Shown: positions 1 to 8,059 of the stretch, one piece after another | Layout of the letters: each line of letters begins with the position of its first letter | Numbering within the stretch: the first letter of the stretch is position 1 | Assembly: GCA_900540845.1 (NCBI GenBank) | Contig: UQHS01000001.1 | Span: forward strand, 62,001 to 126,000 | Length of the DNA stretch: 64,000 bases | Source of the DNA: an uncultured Collinsella sp. | GTDB lineage: Bacteria > Actinomycetota > Coriobacteriia > Coriobacteriales > Coriobacteriaceae | Direction of reading: 5' to 3' | Position numbers and translations under genes: made by a program | The notes under the pieces: model-generated | What the model was told of the DNA's origin: nothing | Databases searched by the model: none | Seen by the model: only the letters and a program-made list of their open reading frames with translations

Positions 1-62
1 GCGAAGGTGCCGGCGTGCGTGCAGCCGACGATTGCAACGGTTTTGGAGAGGGCGGTGGTCAG
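1..62 (-). CDS. NADH oxidase / FAD-dependent pyridine nucleotide-disulfide oxidoreductase, N-terminal fragment
   Basis: Only the first 20 codons lie in the window; the gene runs off the left edge. Read on the minus strand they give MTTALSKTVAIVGCTHAGTF. The VGCTHAGTF part is the FAD-binding dinucleotide motif seen at the N-terminus of bacterial NADH oxidases and CoA-disulfide reductases, which oxidise NADH with O2 through FAD. No ATG, GTG or TTG lies in frame close upstream. The only well-placed start is CTG at 60-62, five bases after AGGAG, so I call a rare CTG start. The motif is clear; the exact enzyme and the start are less sure. Confidence 0.6.
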   Translation of the reverse strand, partial: MTTALSKTVAIVGCTHAGTF

Positions 63-252
63 GGCGACTCCTAAAAGGTAAAACGTCTTAGCAACAAAAA
101 TGATATAAAAAAGAAAACATATAACAAGGAGTAACCTGCGAACGGCACGCTGAGGCGGTGTGACGGGGCGGCCGACTCCTGCATGCGCTAAGATTTTGCC
201 CAAGAGGCTATGCCGAACCGCGCGAAGTCGCGCGTCGTGAATAGGAGAGCAC

Positions 253-1632
253 ATGTCTTTTGCCAAGGATAAAGAGGTCGCGCCCGCATCGGCCGCCGAG
301 GACCTGCTCGATTTCGTCGCCCAGAGCCCCACCATGTTCCACACGGTCGCCGCGATCCGGGAACGCCTGGACGCTGCCGGCTTCACGTATTTGCCCGAGG
401 GCGCGGCATGGGATGTGCATCCGGGCGGTGCGTACTACACGCAGCGCAACGACTCGAGCGTGGTGGCGTGGCGCGTGGGTGAGCAGGTCGTAGCGCACGC
501 TGCCCCCGCGGCGGATGACGCCGCCGCCCCGTACCATTTCCAACTCACGGCATCGCATTCCGATTCGCCCTGCTTTAAGGTCAAGTCGCGGGCGGAGGTC
601 GAGGGCCCTGCCGATTACCTGCGACTCGATACCGAGGCATACGGCGGGATGATGGACTACACCTGGTTCGATCGTCCGTTGTCGCTCGCCGGGCGCGTGC
701 TTGTTCGCGACGGAAACCGTATCGAGAGCCGCTTGGTCGCGCTCAACCGCGACGTCGCGCTCATTCCAAGCCTCGCCATTCATATGGATGGAGGGGTCAA
801 CAAGGGGTTTGCCCCCAACCGCGCAGGCGACTTGTTCCCGCTCATCTCCGCAGGAGATCTTGGGTCCGGCTCGTTGACAACGCTGGTTGCCGACGCTCTG
901 GAGGTCGACCCTGAGCAGGTTGTCGCGCGCGACCTCTTCCTCGTCAACGGTGAGCGCGGGCGCGTGTGGGGAGCCACCGACGAGTTCATCTCCTCCCCGC
1001 GCCTCGACGACCTGATGTGTGCCTATGCGTCGCTGCGCGCGTTTATCGCGGGCGGCAATGCGCGCACCGTGACGGTGTACGCTTGCTTTGACAACGAGGA
1101 GGTCGGTTCGGAAACCAAGCAGGGCGCCGCGTCGAGGTTGCTGGCCGACACGCTCTCCCGTATCAACGCCTCGCTGGGTTACACGCAGCAGGATCTGTGT
1201 CGTGCGCTGTCCGCCTCGGTGCTCGTGAGCTGCGACAACGCGCACGCGGTGCACCCTGCCCATCCCGAGCTGGCCGACGACCTGGCTCGCCCGCAGCTGA
1301 ATGCGGGCCTGGTGGTGAAAGAGGCCGCCAACCAGCACTACTGCACAGATGCGTTTAGCCGCGCGGTCCTCACCGTGATTTTGGACGACGCTGAGATCCC
1401 GCACCAGAGCTTTGCGAACCGCAGCGACAAGGCCGGCGGCTCGACGCTCGGCAATATCTCGAACATGCAGGTGAGCGTTCACGCGGTTGACGTGGGCTGC
1501 GCGCAGCTCGCCATGCACTCCTGCGTGGAGACGGCCGGTGCGCGCGACGTCGAACTCGCAATCGATGCGCTGACGGCGTTTTACGACACGGACGTCCGCA
1601 TCGACGGGTCCGCTGCCATCGAGCTCGCCTAA
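253..1632 (+). CDS. M18 family aminopeptidase
   Basis: A zinc aminopeptidase of the M18 (aspartyl aminopeptidase) family, a cytosolic enzyme that removes N-terminal, often acidic, residues from peptides. The 459-residue length fits bacterial members. Family metal-site motifs are visible: SHSDSP at 101-106, DNEEVGS around 280-286, HAVHP near 332 and a C-terminal HQSFANRSDKAGG block. The start follows AGGAGAGCAC, a good ribosome binding site. It stands alone, divergent from the NADH oxidase and convergent with the flavoprotein gene. The family is certain; natural substrates are unknown. Confidence 0.93.
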   Translation: MSFAKDKEVAPASAAEDLLDFVAQSPTMFHTVAAIRERLDAAGFTYLPEGAAWDVHPGGAYYTQRNDSSVVAWRVGEQVVAHAAPAADDAAAPYHFQLTASHSDSPCFKVKSRAEVEGPADYLRLDTEAYGGMMDYTWFDRPLSLAGRVLVRDGNRIESRLVALNRDVALIPSLAIHMDGGVNKGFAPNRAGDLFPLISAGDLGSGSLTTLVADALEVDPEQVVARDLFLVNGERGRVWGATDEFISSPRLDDLMCAYASLRAFIAGGNARTVTVYACFDNEEVGSETKQGAASRLLADTLSRINASLGYTQQDLCRALSASVLVSCDNAHAVHPAHPELADDLARPQLNAGLVVKEAANQHYCTDAFSRAVLTVILDDAEIPHQSFANRSDKAGGSTLGNISNMQVSVHAVDVGCAQLAMHSCVETAGARDVELAIDALTAFYDTDVRIDGSAAIELA

Positions 1633-1703
1633 CTGTTCGCACACACCCGTTCCATCGAGCTCATCTCGTTGCTCGTGCGTGTTGTTGGCGCCTGTTTGAG
1701 CTG

Positions 1704-2339
1704 CTACCGAATGAAGTTCGTCGGTTTTGGGCTTTCCTGCTGGGGAAGCCCGATGCCGGCCGCGCGGCCCGCCTCGAGCGACCGCAGGATCCACGCCATG
1801 TTGCGTCCCAGTTGGCGCATGGTCCACAGGCCCTCAAGGTCCTGTTCGACCTCTTCGGCGGTATTTCCGTGCACCATGTTCCAGTATCGCGAGCTCACGA
1901 TAGGCATTTGGGAGATGGTGAAAAACTTCTGGATGTCGTCGAGCGATGCCGTGGTGCCGCCGCGCCGCGCCGAGACGACCGCCGCGGCAGGCTTGAATCG
2001 CAGCACGTCGGGGGCACCGGCGTACCCGTTGGAATAAAAGAGGCGATCCATGAAGCCGAGGAGCGAGCTGCCTGCGTGGGCATAGTGCACCGGCGCGCCG
2101 AACACGAAGGCGTCGGAGTCGGCGGCGAGCTCGCGGAATTCGTTGACGGCGTCATTGAAAATGCAGGAGCCCGTTTGCCGGCAGCGTCCACAGGCCATGC
2201 ATCCTGCGGCGGGCTTGGCGCCAATCCAGAAGATCTCGGTGTCGATGTCCTGGCGCTCGAGTTCCGCCGCGACCTCTTGAAGCGCCCGGTTGGTGCATCC
2301 GTGGTTATGTGGGCTGCCGTTGACGAGCACGGTTTTCAT
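1704..2339 (-). CDS. Iron-sulfur flavoprotein (NADPH-dependent FMN reductase family)
   Basis: A 211-residue flavodoxin-fold protein. It begins MKTVLVNGSPHNHGCTN, the FMN phosphate loop of the FMN-reductase family. Cys47, Cys50, Cys53 and Cys59 form a CX2CX2CX5C motif, the compact cluster-binding motif of iron-sulfur flavoproteins, so it probably carries FMN and a [4Fe-4S] cluster and moves electrons in the cytoplasm. The start at 2339 is chosen because GGAGG lies five bases upstream; an ATG 12 bases earlier overlaps that site and has no SD. Convergent with the M18 gene. Physiological partners cannot be read from the sequence. Confidence 0.87.
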   Translation of the reverse strand: MKTVLVNGSPHNHGCTNRALQEVAAELERQDIDTEIFWIGAKPAAGCMACGRCRQTGSCIFNDAVNEFRELAADSDAFVFGAPVHYAHAGSSLLGFMDRLFYSNGYAGAPDVLRFKPAAAVVSARRGGTTASLDDIQKFFTISQMPIVSSRYWNMVHGNTAEEVEQDLEGLWTMRQLGRNMAWILRSLEAGRAAGIGLPQQESPKPTNFIR

Positions 2340-2589
2340 GAGATCCTCCATTCGCCGACGCTTCTCATGGTTTAGGATGCCAGATTTCCAAGGAGAAATC
2401 AGGCCGAGGCCGGTCTCAGCGGAAATTGCTGCGAACGGGGCCGGTCTCGCGCGCGCATTTGAACGCCTGTCGAGCCCGCGTCATATCTCCGCGCCCCTCC
2501 CAGGCGGCCGTGCGCTCTATCTGGTATAGTTCCGCAGGTGAATGCAATGACGAGGCCGCTTTGAGGTCTCGGTTGAGAAAGGACCGTTC

Positions 2590-3009
2590 ATGATCAAGGA
2601 GCTCGTGAAGGACGAGGCCATCCTCTCCACCCCTTGTGAGCCCGCAACTGCCGCCGACGTCGACGTCGCTCAGGACTTGGTGGATACCCTGCTCTCTATC
2701 GAGGACGCCGCTTGCCTCGCCGCCAATCAGATCGGTGTGACGAAGGCGATCATCGCTCTCGCCGACGACGAGGGCAATGCGCACGTGATGTTTAATCCCA
2801 AGGTCCTCTTTGGCATGGGCGCTTACAAGGCCGAGGAGAGCTGCCTGACGCGCGAGGGCTCCGTCAAGGTGACGCGTTTTGCCAAGATCAAGGTGTCCTA
2901 CGACGAGCTGATCGACGGTGAGCTCAAGGCCCGCAAGCGCGATTTTGTCGAGTGGGGCGCGGAGCTCATCCAGCACATGTGCGACCACTGCCAGGGCAAG
3001 TTGGTCTAG
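2590..3009 (+). CDS. Peptide deformylase-like protein lacking the catalytic glutamate
   Basis: A 139-residue member of the polypeptide deformylase fold, shorter than the usual 150-190. Motif 1 reads CLAANQIG (42-49, Gln47 kept). Motif 2 reads EESCLT (82-87, with metal ligand Cys85). Motif 3 reads QHMCDHCQG (128-136). The metal ligands Cys85, His129 and His133 are present, but the catalytic Glu of the HExxH motif is Met130. It may be a non-canonical or inactive deformylase, or act on another substrate. The start follows GAAAGGA. A TGGTATAGT extended -10 at 2522-2530 may be its promoter. It is monocistronic, with a strong terminator behind it. Confidence 0.82.
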   Translation: MIKELVKDEAILSTPCEPATAADVDVAQDLVDTLLSIEDAACLAANQIGVTKAIIALADDEGNAHVMFNPKVLFGMGAYKAEESCLTREGSVKVTRFAKIKVSYDELIDGELKARKRDFVEWGAELIQHMCDHCQGKLV

Positions 3010-3034
3010 TTTCTGCTGCTGACGGTATGAGATG

Positions 3035-3079
3035 GCCGACCTTTCTCGTATGTGTTCTTGCGAGAAAGGCCGGCTTTTT
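3035..3079 (+). terminator. Intrinsic terminator after the deformylase-like gene
   Basis: Arms GCCG-a-CCTTTCTCG and CGAGAAAGG-c-CGGC pair over 13 base pairs with one mismatch and a 12-base loop, followed by TTTTT. It ends the upstream plus-strand gene. Confidence 0.85.
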
Positions 3080-3116
3080 GTTGTGATGCGGCTGTGGGCG
3101 TGTGACCTTTGCGACT

Positions 3117-3440
3117 TTATGCCTTGCGGCGGACGCGCACGGCGGTACCGCACGCGACAGTCATGATCATCTGGTCGAACGTCTCGTAGCCCAGGTTGAC
3201 TCCGATGATCGCGTTGGCGCCAAGGGTCTCCGCCCGTTGCGACATCTCGCGAAGAACCTCCTCGCGGGCTTGGGCCATTTCGTCTTCGTAGCCCGCGGAG
3301 CGCCCGCCAAACACATTTCGCAGGTTGGCGCCGATATCGCGAAACATGTTGATGCCGCTTACGGCTTCCCCGGTGACGACGCCGAGGTATTCGACGACTT
3401 CGTAGCCATCGAGGTTGTTGGTGGTCGTAATGGTGAGCAT
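3117..3440 (-). CDS. YbjQ family (UPF0145) putative heavy-metal-binding protein
   Basis: A 107-residue YbjQ/UPF0145 protein. Recognisable features are the start MLTITTTNNLDGYEVVEYLG, the VTGEAVSGINMFRDIGA segment and the conserved LGANAIIGVNLGYE core. Members form small oligomeric barrels; metal binding is suggested by the family name only and is not well shown. The start at 3440 is set by AGGAG five bases upstream. A longer reading frame upstream is made of 21-base repeats and has no supporting SD. The gene converges with the deformylase-like gene. Confidence 0.85.
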   Translation of the reverse strand: MLTITTTNNLDGYEVVEYLGVVTGEAVSGINMFRDIGANLRNVFGGRSAGYEDEMAQAREEVLREMSQRAETLGANAIIGVNLGYETFDQMIMTVACGTAVRVRRKA

Positions 3441-3461
3441 GGTCGCTCCTTTCTCGCCGCC

Positions 3462-3524
3462 CATGTCGCCGCGTTGCAAGCCAACGTTGCCGCGTTGCAA
3501 GCCCACGTCGCCGCGACGTGAGCC
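3462..3524. repeat. Three tandem 21-bp units upstream of the YbjQ gene
   Basis: Three successive 21-base units (3462-3482, 3483-3503, 3504-3524). The first two share GCCGCGTTGCAAGCC and the third is diverged. They lie just before the ribosome binding site of the minus-strand YbjQ gene, in its leader or promoter region. Confidence 0.6.
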
Positions 3525-3634
3525 CGCACCGCCGGATGCAGGCCGGCATTGCTGCGTCGACGGGCCGCATTGCAAGCGCATGCCGCTTGTTGCGGCATGG
3601 TTTCCTTATACCCGCCAGTGTGCGGCTCGATCGA

Positions 3635-3851
3635 TGGTCAAAATACCCAAGTTGGGCGTCGCGACGGCATCGAATCGCAAACATGCATAATCGAGTCTAG
3701 AACATCTTCGCAGGTAGATGGCTTGTGTTGTGATATCAATATGGATGGAGCATGGCGCCTTTCGTTCGTGTCCGTCATCGGTTCGTGCAAATCCTTGGGT
3801 TTTGTCACGCTCGACGTGAGACGCCGCCGCCCAATTAGGGTATTTTGACCA
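3635..3851. repeat. Inverted repeat pair bounding 217 bp upstream of the ZIP transporter
   Basis: The 447-base gap 3441-3887 holds no supported gene. A 23-base arm starting GGTCAAAATACCC at 3636 recurs inverted at 3828-3850, with 21 of 23 bases identical. Each arm contains a small CCCAA/TTGGG-like palindrome, and the right arm ends 37 bases before the ZIP gene. The pair could be terminal repeats of a small non-autonomous element or two operator sites. No target duplication is visible. Confidence 0.55.
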
Positions 3852-3887
3852 CAGAAACGAAAGCACACGAAGAAAGGCTCAAATCGT

Positions 3888-4703
3888 ATGCAGTTTGATG
3901 CGAATCTTATGCAATCTCTTATGTGGGCGGCAATGGGTTGCGGTTTTACGTGGCTCATGACGACCGCCGGCTCGGCAATGGTTTTCTTTTTCCGCAAGGA
4001 CCGCGCGACGACCCATCGGATCTTCCTCGGATTCGCCGCCGGCGTGATGATCGCGGCGAGCGTTTGGTCGCTGCTCAACCCCGCCATCGAGCAGGCTGAG
4101 GAGCTTGGCCAAGTTGGCTGGATTCCCGCCGCCGGAGGCTTTTTGCTGGGCGTGGCGTTCCTGTTGGCACTCGACACGTTCCTGCCGCACTTGCACGCCG
4201 AAGAAGATCAGCCCGAAGGCATCCAAACAAGCTGGAAGCGCACGACCCTTCTGGTCTCTGCTGTGACGCTGCACAATATCCCCGAAGGCATGAGCGTGGG
4301 CCTGCTGTTTGCAATGGCGGGCCAGGCGACTGGAGCGGAAGCGACGGCGTATTTGGGGATGGCCGTTGCGCTGGCTGTCGGCATGGGCTTGCAAAACTTC
4401 CCCGAGGGAGCGGCGATTTCGTTGCCGTTGCGTCGTGAAGGAATGAGCCGCGGCAGGGCGTTTGTCTTGGGCAGCCTTTCGGGTGTCGTGGAGCCCATTT
4501 TTGGCGTGTTGGTGGTTTTGGTGAGCGGCCAGATTGCTCCGTTTATGCCCTGGATGCTCGCTTTTGCCGCGGGCGCCATGGTGTATGTCGTGGTTGAGGA
4601 ACTCATTCCCGAGGCGCATCTGGGCGAGCACTCAAACGTCGGGACCTTGGGCGTCATTGCTGGTTTTGTCATCATGATGGTCTTGGACGTGGCGTTGGGT
4701 TAG
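3888..4703 (+). CDS. ZIP family divalent metal transporter (GufA-type)
   Basis: A 271-residue integral membrane protein with about eight hydrophobic segments. The metal-path motifs of the ZIP family are clear: HNIPEG at 129-134 (helix 4) and QNFPEGAA at 169-176 (helix 5), with a His/Glu-rich loop (PHLHAEEDQ) near residue 100. ZIP proteins import Zn2+ and related metals into the cytosol. The E at 133 and the NFPEG sequence fit the GufA/ZupT branch. An inverted repeat just upstream could be a regulatory site. The start ATG has only a weak SD. Which metal is carried is not determined. Confidence 0.9.
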   Translation: MQFDANLMQSLMWAAMGCGFTWLMTTAGSAMVFFFRKDRATTHRIFLGFAAGVMIAASVWSLLNPAIEQAEELGQVGWIPAAGGFLLGVAFLLALDTFLPHLHAEEDQPEGIQTSWKRTTLLVSAVTLHNIPEGMSVGLLFAMAGQATGAEATAYLGMAVALAVGMGLQNFPEGAAISLPLRREGMSRGRAFVLGSLSGVVEPIFGVLVVLVSGQIAPFMPWMLAFAAGAMVYVVVEELIPEAHLGEHSNVGTLGVIAGFVIMMVLDVALG

Positions 4704-4723
4704 AGGCGCCGCAAGGGGGCAAC

Positions 4724-5314
4724 ATGAACACGCAAATTACGATTCGACTGGCCACCGCAGACGACGCCTTTGCCTTGGCTGCAATCTACGCGCCGTACGT
4801 TCAAAAGACGGCCATCACATTCGAATACGAGCCGCCGTCCGTCGACGAGTTCGCTGGTCGCATGCGTCATGTCATGTCAATGTATCCGTATATCGTGGCG
4901 GAGGTTCAGGGCAAGCCGGTGGGGTACGCCTACGCAAGCACGTTCAAGGGTCGTCCTGCCTACGATTGGGCGGTAGAGACCTCGATATATGTCGCCCAGG
5001 GCTACTCTGGCTTGGGCATTGGGCGAGCTCTGCACGATGCTCTCCGGCGCGCGCTGCAGGCACAAGGCATTTTGAACATGTACGCATGCATCGCCGTGCC
5101 CTGCGGCGAGGACGATGAGACCTTGACGCGAAACAGCGAGCACTTCCATGCTCATTTGGGCTATCGATTGGTCGGTGAGTTCGAGCGCTGCGGATACAAA
5201 GGCGGGCGCTGGTATGACATGGTTTGGATGGAGCTCATCATCGGGGAGCATCTTGTGGAGCAGCCGCCCGTGGTGCCGTTCCCGCAGATAGTCGAGGCGG
5301 GTTATACCCTATAA
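4724..5314 (+). CDS. GNAT family N-acetyltransferase (phosphinothricin acetyltransferase-like)
   Basis: A 196-residue acetyl-CoA-dependent N-acetyltransferase. The acetyl-CoA pyrophosphate loop reads QGYSGLGIG at 92-100. The order ITIRLATADDAFALAAIYAPYV, WAVETSIYV and the C-terminal GYRLVGEF-KGGRWYDMVWME blocks match the phosphinothricin/methionine-sulfone acetyltransferase branch. The natural substrate is probably an amino acid analogue or amine; drug resistance should not be assumed. It starts 20 bases after the ZIP gene behind AAGGGGG, so the two may be co-transcribed. The last 20 residues extend past the usual fold. Confidence 0.88.
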   Translation: MNTQITIRLATADDAFALAAIYAPYVQKTAITFEYEPPSVDEFAGRMRHVMSMYPYIVAEVQGKPVGYAYASTFKGRPAYDWAVETSIYVAQGYSGLGIGRALHDALRRALQAQGILNMYACIAVPCGEDDETLTRNSEHFHAHLGYRLVGEFERCGYKGGRWYDMVWMELIIGEHLVEQPPVVPFPQIVEAGYTL

Positions 5315-5509
5315 GCTTGAGCGCCCGTGCCTCCTGCGCGCAAAACGACATGTGCGCCTGGCGCATGGGCGCTTTAGCGAAGTGCGTTGAGCCGGGCGCT
5401 TGCCCTATGGTAAGGTTCTCGCGTCGGGGGGCCGACAAGACAGAATTAGTGATGCCGAGTGGCGCCGGAATGGCGCGGACACCACGCTCGGATGCGCGGG
5501 GGAGCCGGT

Positions 5510-6709
5510 ATGTCCGACAACGAACGCGAGCGTGTAGACGACATCAGCACCGTCAGCACCATAGAGGACGTGCGCGCCATGAAGCGCGCGCATAAAGGGG
5601 GCACCTGGAAGTACGCCTGTGCCTGCAGGTCTGGGGTGCGGTATGAGGGAGAGAGCGAGGCGTGGGCTCAGTTGAAGACCATGATTAAGGAGCGCGGGGC
5701 AGACGCTGCGCAGGTAGAGGACATCATCTCGGATATCGATGCCAACGATCCGTTTCCGACCAAAGACACCGTTCCCGTCCCGCCCGAGGACCGAGCCCCC
5801 GGCAAGCTCCGCGGCGCCGGCGCCCGCTCGCCTCTGTTCTGGAAGGTCATGCTGGTCGCCATGGCGCTCGTTTGGGGCTACTCCTTCCTCACGATGAAGA
5901 CGGTGCTCGACACCGTTCCCACGTTCATGCTGCTCTCGTGCAGGTTTTTGCTGTCCGCGATCATCATGTTCGTGATTTTCCGCAAGCGCATCAAAGCGCA
6001 TTTCAACCGTGAGTACCTGGGGTTCGGCGTGCTCATGGGGTGTGTTATTTGGTCGGCGTACGCTGCCCAGACGCTCGGCCTGGTCGACACCACGCCGGGC
6101 AAAAACGCGTTCCTTACGGGAACGTACTGCATTCTCGTGCCGTTCATCGCGCTTGTGCTTTTCCGCGAGCGGGTCACCAAATGGCATATCGCCTCAGCGC
6201 TGTTGTGCCTGGTGGGCGTGGGATTTGTCGCGCTCGATAATTTCAGCATTCAGATGGGCGACCTCATGACGCTCGTCGGCGCCGTGTTCTTCGCGGTGGA
6301 CATGGCCGTGGTGGGACATATCGGCCGCACGCGCGACGTGAGCGTCTTGACCTCGTGGATGTTCCTGTTCGTGGGGCTGTGTTCGCTCGCAGCCACCATC
6401 GCGTTCGAGCCGCGCGTCCCCGCCGAGCAGTGGACGCCCGAGATCATCGGTCAGCTCGTATTTCTCGCCGTGGTGTGCACCACCATCGGCCTGCTTCTTC
6501 AAAATCAGGCGCTCTCCCATGTGCCGCCGGCGACTGGATCGTTGCTGCTGTCGCTTGAGAGCCCCTCGGGCGTACTGTTTTCCGTGCTGATGGCGGGCGA
6601 GGTCCTCACGGGTAAGCTCATCTTCGGTTTCGTGCTGATCTTCCTGTCGATCGTTTTGTCCGAGACACACTTCAGTTTCTTGCGGAAGTGGTTTGGGCGC
6701 GCCAAGTAG
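5510..6709 (+). CDS. EamA/DMT family transporter with an extra N-terminal domain
   Basis: A 399-residue membrane protein. Residues about 111-395 contain ten hydrophobic segments in two EamA repeats (drug/metabolite transporter superfamily), starting WKVMLVAMALVWGYSFLTMK; such proteins export or import small metabolites. Residues 1-105 are soluble and unusual, with a KYACACRSG cysteine pair near 34-42, a helical stretch to 78 and a Pro-rich linker. The start at 5510 is preceded by GGGGAG. In-frame upstream codons lack an SD. The substrate is unknown. It converges with the threonine aldolase gene. Confidence 0.85.
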   Translation: MSDNERERVDDISTVSTIEDVRAMKRAHKGGTWKYACACRSGVRYEGESEAWAQLKTMIKERGADAAQVEDIISDIDANDPFPTKDTVPVPPEDRAPGKLRGAGARSPLFWKVMLVAMALVWGYSFLTMKTVLDTVPTFMLLSCRFLLSAIIMFVIFRKRIKAHFNREYLGFGVLMGCVIWSAYAAQTLGLVDTTPGKNAFLTGTYCILVPFIALVLFRERVTKWHIASALLCLVGVGFVALDNFSIQMGDLMTLVGAVFFAVDMAVVGHIGRTRDVSVLTSWMFLFVGLCSLAATIAFEPRVPAEQWTPEIIGQLVFLAVVCTTIGLLLQNQALSHVPPATGSLLLSLESPSGVLFSVLMAGEVLTGKLIFGFVLIFLSIVLSETHFSFLRKWFGRAK

Positions 6710-6727
6710 GCGGACGAGTTATTGACA

Positions 6728-6775
6728 CAAAGAGGGGGCGTCGTTCCTTGGAAAAGGACGGCGCCCCCTCTTTGC
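6728..6775 (+). terminator. Terminator-like hairpin after the EamA gene
   Basis: Near-perfect arms CAAAGAGGGGGCG-CGTTCCTT and AAGGACG-CGCCCCCTCTTTG form a stem of about 21 base pairs with a 4-base loop. The T-run is short (CTCTTTG), so it may work for both converging genes or act mainly as a 3-prime stabiliser. Confidence 0.7.
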
Positions 6776-6780
6776 GGAAA

Positions 6781-6903
6781 AACATGTGTGGGGTTTAGCG
6801 AGAGTGGGCTCGTAGGCCCAAATTTTCGCCGAGAAAACCGCAGGTAACATACGGACGAGACGCGTGTCTACTCGTGGGTGCGCCGTCAAACCCCACACAT
6901 GTT
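6781..6903. repeat. Intergenic paired element A
   Basis: Perfect 16-base arms AACATGTGTGGGGTTT (6781-6796) and AAACCCCACACATGTT (6888-6903) enclose a core. Inside the core a short TTTTC/GAAAA hairpin is followed by CAGGTAAC and a TCTACT stretch. The core resembles that of the element at 25671-25793, whose outer arms pair but differ in sequence. It lies between two convergent genes. It may be a structured RNA, a small mobile repeat or a transcription barrier. Confidence 0.6.
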
Positions 6904-6971
6904 GAACACCCTGAGCATCGATTGGCTTTGAGCGGAGGGGGGCGACGCCGATGCGCCGCCCTGATGCTCGT

Positions 6972-8048
6972 TTACAGCGCGCGAATAAACTCCAGCAGCT
7001 CATCGACGTGCTTGGGCTGGCAGGCCCAGCTGGTTACAAAGCGCAGTACGATGCGGCTGCGCCCCGTGGGGTCCTGTGCAGGCGTGATCTCGGCGCCGCA
7101 CGCCTCGACGATGCGCTCGGCAACACCTGCATCGAACCAGAAGAACTGCTGGTTGCCGCATGTGCGGATATAAGGCTCGAAGCCGGCGGCTTCAAGGCCC
7201 GCGGCGAGCATGACAGCGCATGCGTTTGACCGCTTGGCATGGGCGAAGTAGGGAAGGAGCCCCTCGTCGTCGCGAAGCTCAGGGTCGAAGGCCGCCTCGT
7301 ACTGCACGCCCATGAGACGGCCCTTGGCAGTCATGTGACCGGCGCGTTTGGTGAGGTAGGGGATGCGATCGATGCCGCGCCTGCCGCGCTCGGAGCGAGG
7401 GCTCACTACGAGTGCCTCGCCAAACAGCATGCCGGCCTTGGTGCCGCCGAGTGTGAAGGCGTCGGCGCGCGCGGCAAGATGCTCGAGAGTGAGGTCGCCG
7501 TCGGGCGCCGTGAGCGCGCTGGCCATCCGAGCGCCGTCAACGTACACCGCTAGGCCGAGCTTTTCGGCCACGTCGCACAGGGCGTCAAACTCGGCGCGCG
7601 TGTAGACGTGGCCGAGTTCGGTGGTGTTGGAGAAGTAGAGCATCGCGGGGCGCGTGGCGTGGCAGCCGCCCGCGGCATGAGCATGGTAGACGCGCTCGAC
7701 CTCGGAGGGCGACAGGACGCCATAGGGGTCGGCGGTGGCGAGGATGCGCCTACCGCACGCCTCGATGGCGCCGGTCTCGTGCGCGGTGGGGTGCGCATCC
7801 GCCGCGAGGATGGGACCTTCGAAAGCGTCGGTAAATGCGGAGATGCACACGGCGTTGGCGGCGGTGCCACCGGGGATGAAGCGCACGAAGGCGTCGGGCT
7901 GGCCGCATGCCTCGCGGATCAGCTCGGCGGCGTGCGCGCAGTGTTCGTCGGTGCCGTAGCCGGAGGTCTGCTCGTCGTTGGTGCACAGCAGCGCCTCGAG
8001 GACCTCGGGGCACGCGCCTTCGGAGTAGTCGTTGCGAAATTGGTGCAT
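6972..8048 (-). CDS. Threonine aldolase family PLP enzyme (low-specificity L-threonine aldolase-like)
   Basis: A 358-residue fold-type I PLP enzyme of the beta-eliminating lyase/threonine aldolase family, which cleaves L-threonine or allo-threonine to glycine and acetaldehyde. The PLP lysine is Lys204 in FTLGGTKAG, and VDGAR at 170-174 carries the cofactor Asp. The N-terminal FRNDYSEGACPEVLEAL is typical. The start at 8048 is chosen because protein similarity begins at MHQFRNDYSEG. It lies 11 bases after hisS on the same strand and is probably in its operon. The SD is weak, so translation may be coupled. Confidence 0.88.
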   Translation of the reverse strand: MHQFRNDYSEGACPEVLEALLCTNDEQTSGYGTDEHCAHAAELIREACGQPDAFVRFIPGGTAANAVCISAFTDAFEGPILAADAHPTAHETGAIEACGRRILATADPYGVLSPSEVERVYHAHAAGGCHATRPAMLYFSNTTELGHVYTRAEFDALCDVAEKLGLAVYVDGARMASALTAPDGDLTLEHLAARADAFTLGGTKAGMLFGEALVVSPRSERGRRGIDRIPYLTKRAGHMTAKGRLMGVQYEAAFDPELRDDEGLLPYFAHAKRSNACAVMLAAGLEAAGFEPYIRTCGNQQFFWFDAGVAERIVEACGAEITPAQDPTGRSRIVLRFVTSWACQPKHVDELLEFIRAL

Positions 8049-8059
8049 GGCGCGCCCCG

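Noticed and set aside
208..1827. 539-codon open frame antisense to the M18 gene
   Set aside because: Long antisense frames are expected in high-GC DNA; the sequence has no recognisable domain, no SD, and overlaps a clear enzyme gene.
3441..3600. Longer YbjQ start with an Ala/Cys-rich extension
   Set aside because: The extension is made by 21-bp tandem repeats, and the internal ATG at 3440 has a good SD and the family N-terminus.
4724..5314. Phosphinothricin resistance determinant
   Set aside because: Sequence places it near that GNAT branch, but such chromosomal genes act on varied amines; resistance cannot be concluded.
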